Below are positions 6,249 through 8,083 of a stretch of 8,083 nt of DNA, piece by piece. How positions within the stretch are numbered: position 1 is the first letter of the stretch; each line of letters starts with the position of its first letter. Origin of the DNA: Hadesarchaea archaeon (GTDB lineage: Archaea > Hadarchaeota > Hadarchaeia > Hadarchaeales > Hadarchaeaceae); the NCBI GenBank assembly GCA_029880065.1, contig JAOUPD010000046.1:1-8083 (forward strand), written 5' to 3'. Made by a program: the position numbers and the translations under genes. A model generated the notes under the pieces. That model searched no databases. It saw only the letters and a list, made by a program, of their open reading frames with translations, and was not told the origin of the DNA.

Positions 6249-6557
6249 CTGCCAGAGGTCTGCAAGGTCTGTGGTTTGCCCAAAGAGCTCTGCGTCTGCC
6301 AAGAGATCGCTCGCAAACAGCAGCGGATCAATGTATATTCAATCAAGCGAAAATACGGCAAAATTATGACCATCATTGAAGGCATAGATGAGAAACAACT
6401 TGATATCAAGGAACTTACAAAGAGCTTGAAGTCGAAGCTTGCGTGCGGCGGAACCTCGAAAGAGGGTCACATCGAGCTTCAGGGCAATCACAAAGCCCGA
6501 GCGAAAGGGGTACTCGTGGAGATGGGTTTCGCCCCTGAGATGATCGACACGAGATAG
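6249..6557 (+). CDS. Archaeal translation initiation factor aIF1 (SUI1), apparent CTG start
   Basis: aIF1 binds the small subunit near the P site and enforces start-codon fidelity. The SUI1 core is clear: KYGKIMTIIEGID near 36-47, LKSKLACGGTSKEGHIELQGNH near 60-81, and GFAPEMI at the end. The frame extends upstream of the TTG at 6276 through PEVCKVCGLPKELCVC, a conserved archaeal aIF1 N-terminus with CxxC-x6-CxC (Cys 5, 8, 15, 17), likely a small metal-binding knuckle. From memory, the Methanocaldococcus protein begins MPEICPRCGLPKELCVC, so its Met falls exactly on CTG 6249. The only in-frame alternatives between the stop at 6243 and 6276 are CTG 6249 and TTG 6276; no ATG or GTG occurs. GGAGGTG at 6234-6240 lies eight bases before the CTG. 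Starting at TTG 6276 would give 93 residues and drop two cysteines. The product is certain; the start is inferred. Confidence 0.9.
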   Translation: MPEVCKVCGLPKELCVCQEIARKQQRINVYSIKRKYGKIMTIIEGIDEKQLDIKELTKSLKSKLACGGTSKEGHIELQGNHKARAKGVLVEMGFAPEMIDTR

Positions 6558-6561
6558 GTGA
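6556..6561 (+). promoter_or_regulatory. Ribosome binding site for Rpp29 (supports ATG 6567)
   Basis: AGGTGA overlaps the aIF1 stop codon and is five bases before ATG 6567. It also covers GTG 6558, so that codon is more likely part of the site than the start. Confidence 0.6.
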
Positions 6562-6566
6562 AGCGT

Positions 6567-6839
6567 ATGCCGATAACTAAGCGAAACGTGCTGCGGCATG
6601 AGCTCATTGGGCTCAACGCTAGGGTCACGAATAGTTCGGATCCTACGCTGCTCGGCACTTATGGCACCATCGTCGACGAGACGCGTGACATACTGACGAT
6701 TGAGCAGGCTGGCAGGGCCAAGATTGTGCCCAAGGCGAGCTCTAAATTCATGTTCACCCGCCCTAGCGGCGAGAAAGTCGAAGTCGACGGAGCGAAGCTC
6801 GTCGGGCAGCCTGAGGAGCGAGTGAAGAAGAGGAGGTAA
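6567..6839 (+). CDS. rnp1: Ribonuclease P protein component 1 (Rpp29/Pop4 family)
   Basis: Archaeal RNase P, which trims the 5' ends of pre-tRNAs, uses one RNA and several proteins; Rpp29 pairs with Rpp21 on the specificity domain. The 90-residue product has the family sequence: RNVLRHELIGLNARV at 6-20, SSDPTLLGTYGTIVDETRD (23-41), then the beta-barrel strands with KIVPKASSKFMF (52-63), and the end LVGQPEERVKKRR. It is a compact Sm-like barrel with basic ends. A GTG at 6558 directly after the aIF1 stop would add three residues (MKR). The ATG at 6567 is preferred because AGGTGA at 6556-6561 lies five bases upstream and the family usually starts close to this point. The gene sits between aIF1 and S17, a common archaeal order. 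Confidence 0.94.
   Translation: MPITKRNVLRHELIGLNARVTNSSDPTLLGTYGTIVDETRDILTIEQAGRAKIVPKASSKFMFTRPSGEKVEVDGAKLVGQPEERVKKRR
6832..6837 (+). promoter_or_regulatory. Ribosome binding site for S17
   Basis: GGAGGT runs into the Rpp29 TAA stop and is six bases before ATG 6844. It favours this start over the in-frame ATG at 6853. Confidence 0.75.
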
Positions 6840-6843
6840 AGCT

Positions 6844-7161
6844 ATGGTAGGCATGGGAATAAAACCCCCAAAGGAACGATGTTCCGATCTGAAGTGCCCA
6901 TTTCACGGCACGCTTTCGGTGCGAGGCAGAACTTTCGAAGGCGTCGTGGTGAGCGATAAGATGTCACGTACTGTTGCAATCGAGATGGAGCGCATGCAGG
7001 TAATCCCAAAATACGAGCGATATGAACGTCGCACCTCCAAGCTCTATGCGCACAACCCACCCTGCATTGCCGCTCACGTTGGTGATAAGGTGAAAATTAT
7101 GGAGTGTCGACGGCTGAGCAAGACCAAAGCATTCGTCGTCGTGCAGAAGCTGGGGGAGTAG
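6844..7161 (+). CDS. rps17: 30S ribosomal protein uS17 (S17), archaeal type
   Basis: uS17 is an OB-fold protein that binds 16S rRNA early in small-subunit assembly. The 105-residue product has the archaeal/eukaryotic N-terminal segment IKPPKERCSDLKCPFHG (6-22), with Cys13, Cys18 and His21; bacterial S17 lacks this. The OB core follows with VRGRTFEGVVVSDKMSRTVAIE (26-47), YERRTSKLYAHNPP (60-73), and VGDKVKIMECRRLSKTKAFVV (79-99). An in-frame ATG at 6853 is possible, but ATG 6844 sits six bases after a strong GGAGGT (6832-6837), so 6844 is chosen. The ribosome site overlaps the Rpp29 stop. L14 begins one base after the stop. Confidence 0.96.
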   Translation: MVGMGIKPPKERCSDLKCPFHGTLSVRGRTFEGVVVSDKMSRTVAIEMERMQVIPKYERYERRTSKLYAHNPPCIAAHVGDKVKIMECRRLSKTKAFVVVQKLGE

Positions 7162-7162
7162 T

Positions 7163-7588
7163 ATGGGAAAGAAAGGTGTTGGCACTTCGATTGGTGTGGT
7201 TACGGTGGCGCCCATAAGAGCGTTGCCGATTGGGGCGCGTCTCAGCTGCGCCGACAACACGGGGGCCAAAGAGTTGCAAATCGTGAGCGTTGTCGGTTAC
7301 CACGGTCGACGCAGGCGCATGGGCAAGGCAGGAGTAGGAGACCACATCGTCGCCTCGGTCAAGCGGGGCACCCCCGAGTTTCGGAAACAACTCGTCCGCG
7401 CAATCATCATCCGCCAGCGCAAGGAGTATCGCCGCACAGATGGGATGCGGATAAAATTTGAGGGCAACGCAGCAGTTCTGATAACCCCTGAGGGGGCTCC
7501 TAGGGGTTCGGAGATCAAAGGACCCATGGCTCGCGAGGCAGCCGAGCGGTGGCCCCGCGTAGCTGGGATAGCCTCAACGGTGGTATGA
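7163..7588 (+). CDS. rpl14: 50S ribosomal protein uL14 (L14)
   Basis: uL14 lies at the subunit interface and contributes to intersubunit bridges and factor binding. The 141-residue product has a short archaeal N-terminal extension before the conserved barrel: LPIGARLSCADNTGAKELQIVSV (21-43), YHGRRRRMGKAGVGDHIVASVKRGTPE (46-72), then IIIRQRKEYRRTDGMRIKFEGNAAVLI (81-107). The C-terminal signature GSEIKGPMAREAAERWPR (115-132) is common to archaea and eukaryotes. The ATG at 7163 is preceded by a GGGGGAG stretch (7152-7158) at the end of S17. No internal irregularity is visible. Confidence 0.97.
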   Translation: MGKKGVGTSIGVVTVAPIRALPIGARLSCADNTGAKELQIVSVVGYHGRRRRMGKAGVGDHIVASVKRGTPEFRKQLVRAIIIRQRKEYRRTDGMRIKFEGNAAVLITPEGAPRGSEIKGPMAREAAERWPRVAGIASTVV

Positions 7589-7591
7589 ACA

Positions 7592-7969
7592 ATGGTGAGC
7601 AAACAGCCTAGAAAACAACACTTAGCGCTTTACGCCGCGCCCTTGCACCGAAGGCACCGATTCCTTTCCGCACCCCTCAGCCGCGAGCTCCGGGGGAAAT
7701 ACAAAACGCGCTCTCTACCCGTGCGGAAGGGGGACAAGATACGGGTCATGCAGGGCGACTTTAAGAAGCTTGAAGGCGACGTGCTCGAGGTAGATACGAA
7801 GCGGCGCCGCATCCAAGTTCAGGGAGCGACGACTACCAAGGCTGATGGAACTCAAGTCAATAGGCCGCTCGCGCCGTCAAACGTTGTATTGATAAAGCTA
7901 TCCTCGGACAAGGAGCGCGATAAGGTGCTCGAGAGGAGGTCAAAAGGTGGCGAAAAAAGGACAAAGTAG
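7592..7969 (+). CDS. rpl24: 50S ribosomal protein uL24 (L24), archaeal type with KOW motif
   Basis: uL24 is an early-assembly large-subunit protein near the tunnel exit. The 125-residue product has the basic archaeal/eukaryotic N-terminus (QPRKQHLALYAAPLHRRHRF, 5-24), followed by LSAPLSRELRGKYKTRSLPV. The KOW RNA-binding motif is at about 44-70 (VRKGDKIRVMQGDFKKLEGD), then RRRIQVQGATTTKADGTQVNRPLAPSNVVLIKL. Bacterial L24 is shorter and starts near the KOW motif. The start ATG is three bases after the L14 stop, with GGTGGT (7579-7584) as a modest ribosome site. The final 23 bases overlap the S4e start, and the codons AGG AGG near the end provide its ribosome site. Confidence 0.96.
   Translation: MVSKQPRKQHLALYAAPLHRRHRFLSAPLSRELRGKYKTRSLPVRKGDKIRVMQGDFKKLEGDVLEVDTKRRRIQVQGATTTKADGTQVNRPLAPSNVVLIKLSSDKERDKVLERRSKGGEKRTK
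7935..7940 (+). promoter_or_regulatory. Ribosome binding site for S4e inside L24
   Basis: GGAGGT in the L24 coding sequence is six bases before GTG 7947 and identifies that GTG as the eS4 start. Confidence 0.75.
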
Positions 7970-8083
7970 ACACATGAAACGCTACGTGGCGACGCGGGCA
8001 CTGAAGCTTCCGCGCAAGTCTTTCCCCTGGATGGTGAAGTCCTCACCAGGCCCCCATCCTCGCAAGAGTTCCCTGCCGCTCCG
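7947..8083 (+). CDS. rps4e: 30S ribosomal protein eS4 (S4e), 5' part only, GTG start
   Basis: eS4 is a small-subunit protein found in archaea and eukaryotes but not bacteria. Only the first 45 codons plus two bases are present; the rest lies beyond the window. The reading begins MAKKGQSRHMKRYVATRALK and continues LPRKSFPWMVKSSPGPHPRKSSLPL. The SRHMKR segment and the VKSSPGPHP motif are the characteristic N-terminal signature of the family. The start is GTG at 7947 inside L24, with GGAGGT at 7935-7940, six bases upstream. The ATG at 7974 is internal: it would lose the conserved lysine-rich start. The 23-base overlap with L24 suggests translational coupling. S4e following L24 is the normal archaeal order. 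Confidence 0.94.
   Translation, partial: MAKKGQSRHMKRYVATRALKLPRKSFPWMVKSSPGPHPRKSSLPL

Noticed and set aside
6242..6340. Separate small gene starting at ATG 6242
   Set aside because: It is in a different frame from aIF1, its product is not recognisable, and the ATG is only one base from the end of the GGAGGTG site. The overlapping frame carries the conserved aIF1 sequence.
1..8083. Search for CRISPR repeats, tRNA or rRNA genes, insertion sequences, long inverted repeats, riboswitches or an undescribed gene system
   Set aside because: No periodic repeats, RNA-gene signatures or transposase-like frames were seen by eye. Almost every base is covered by recognised housekeeping genes, and the longest gap is six bases.

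Overview
The window is a stretch of archaeal chromosome carrying the front half of the large ribosomal protein (S10/spc-type) superoperon, preceded by two RNA-processing genes. An archaeon is indicated by three things: the gene order (L3, L4, L23, L2, S19, L22, S3, L29, aIF1, Rpp29, S17, L14, L24, S4e); genes that bacterial ribosomal operons lack (aIF1/SUI1, RNase P protein Rpp29, S4e and a DUF171-type SPOUT methyltransferase beside L3); and archaeal rather than bacterial forms of L2, L3, S3 and S19. I cannot place it more finely from sequence alone. Including aIF1 and Rpp29 between L29 and S17 recalls euryarchaeal layouts, but an uncultured lineage is equally possible.

Layout, all on the + strand: 1-842 is the C-terminal part of the RNA ligase RtcB (5' end outside the window); 849-1703 is a SPOUT-class RNA methyltransferase; 1705-6058 is uL3, uL4, uL23, uL2, uS19, uL22 and uS3; 6036-6839 is uL29, aIF1 and the RNase P subunit Rpp29; 6844-7969 is uS17, uL14 and uL24; 7947-8083 is the start of eS4, cut by the window edge.

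Packing is extreme. The longest untranslated gap is six bases (843-848), and many junctions are stop/start overlaps (ATGA, TGATG, TAGTG) or 23-base overlaps. Shine-Dalgarno sequences usually lie inside the last codons of the upstream gene. This suggests one polycistronic message with translational coupling, which would make ribosomal proteins, an initiation factor and an RNase P subunit together. RtcB and the methyltransferase may be read on the same message.

I see no tRNA, rRNA, mobile element, CRISPR array or clear terminator, and I do not find an undescribed system here. The most unusual point is the aIF1 gene. Its conserved N-terminal cysteine motif is encoded in frame, but the only start codon that would include it at the family's usual position is CTG (6249). 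The nearby ATG at 6242 is in another frame.
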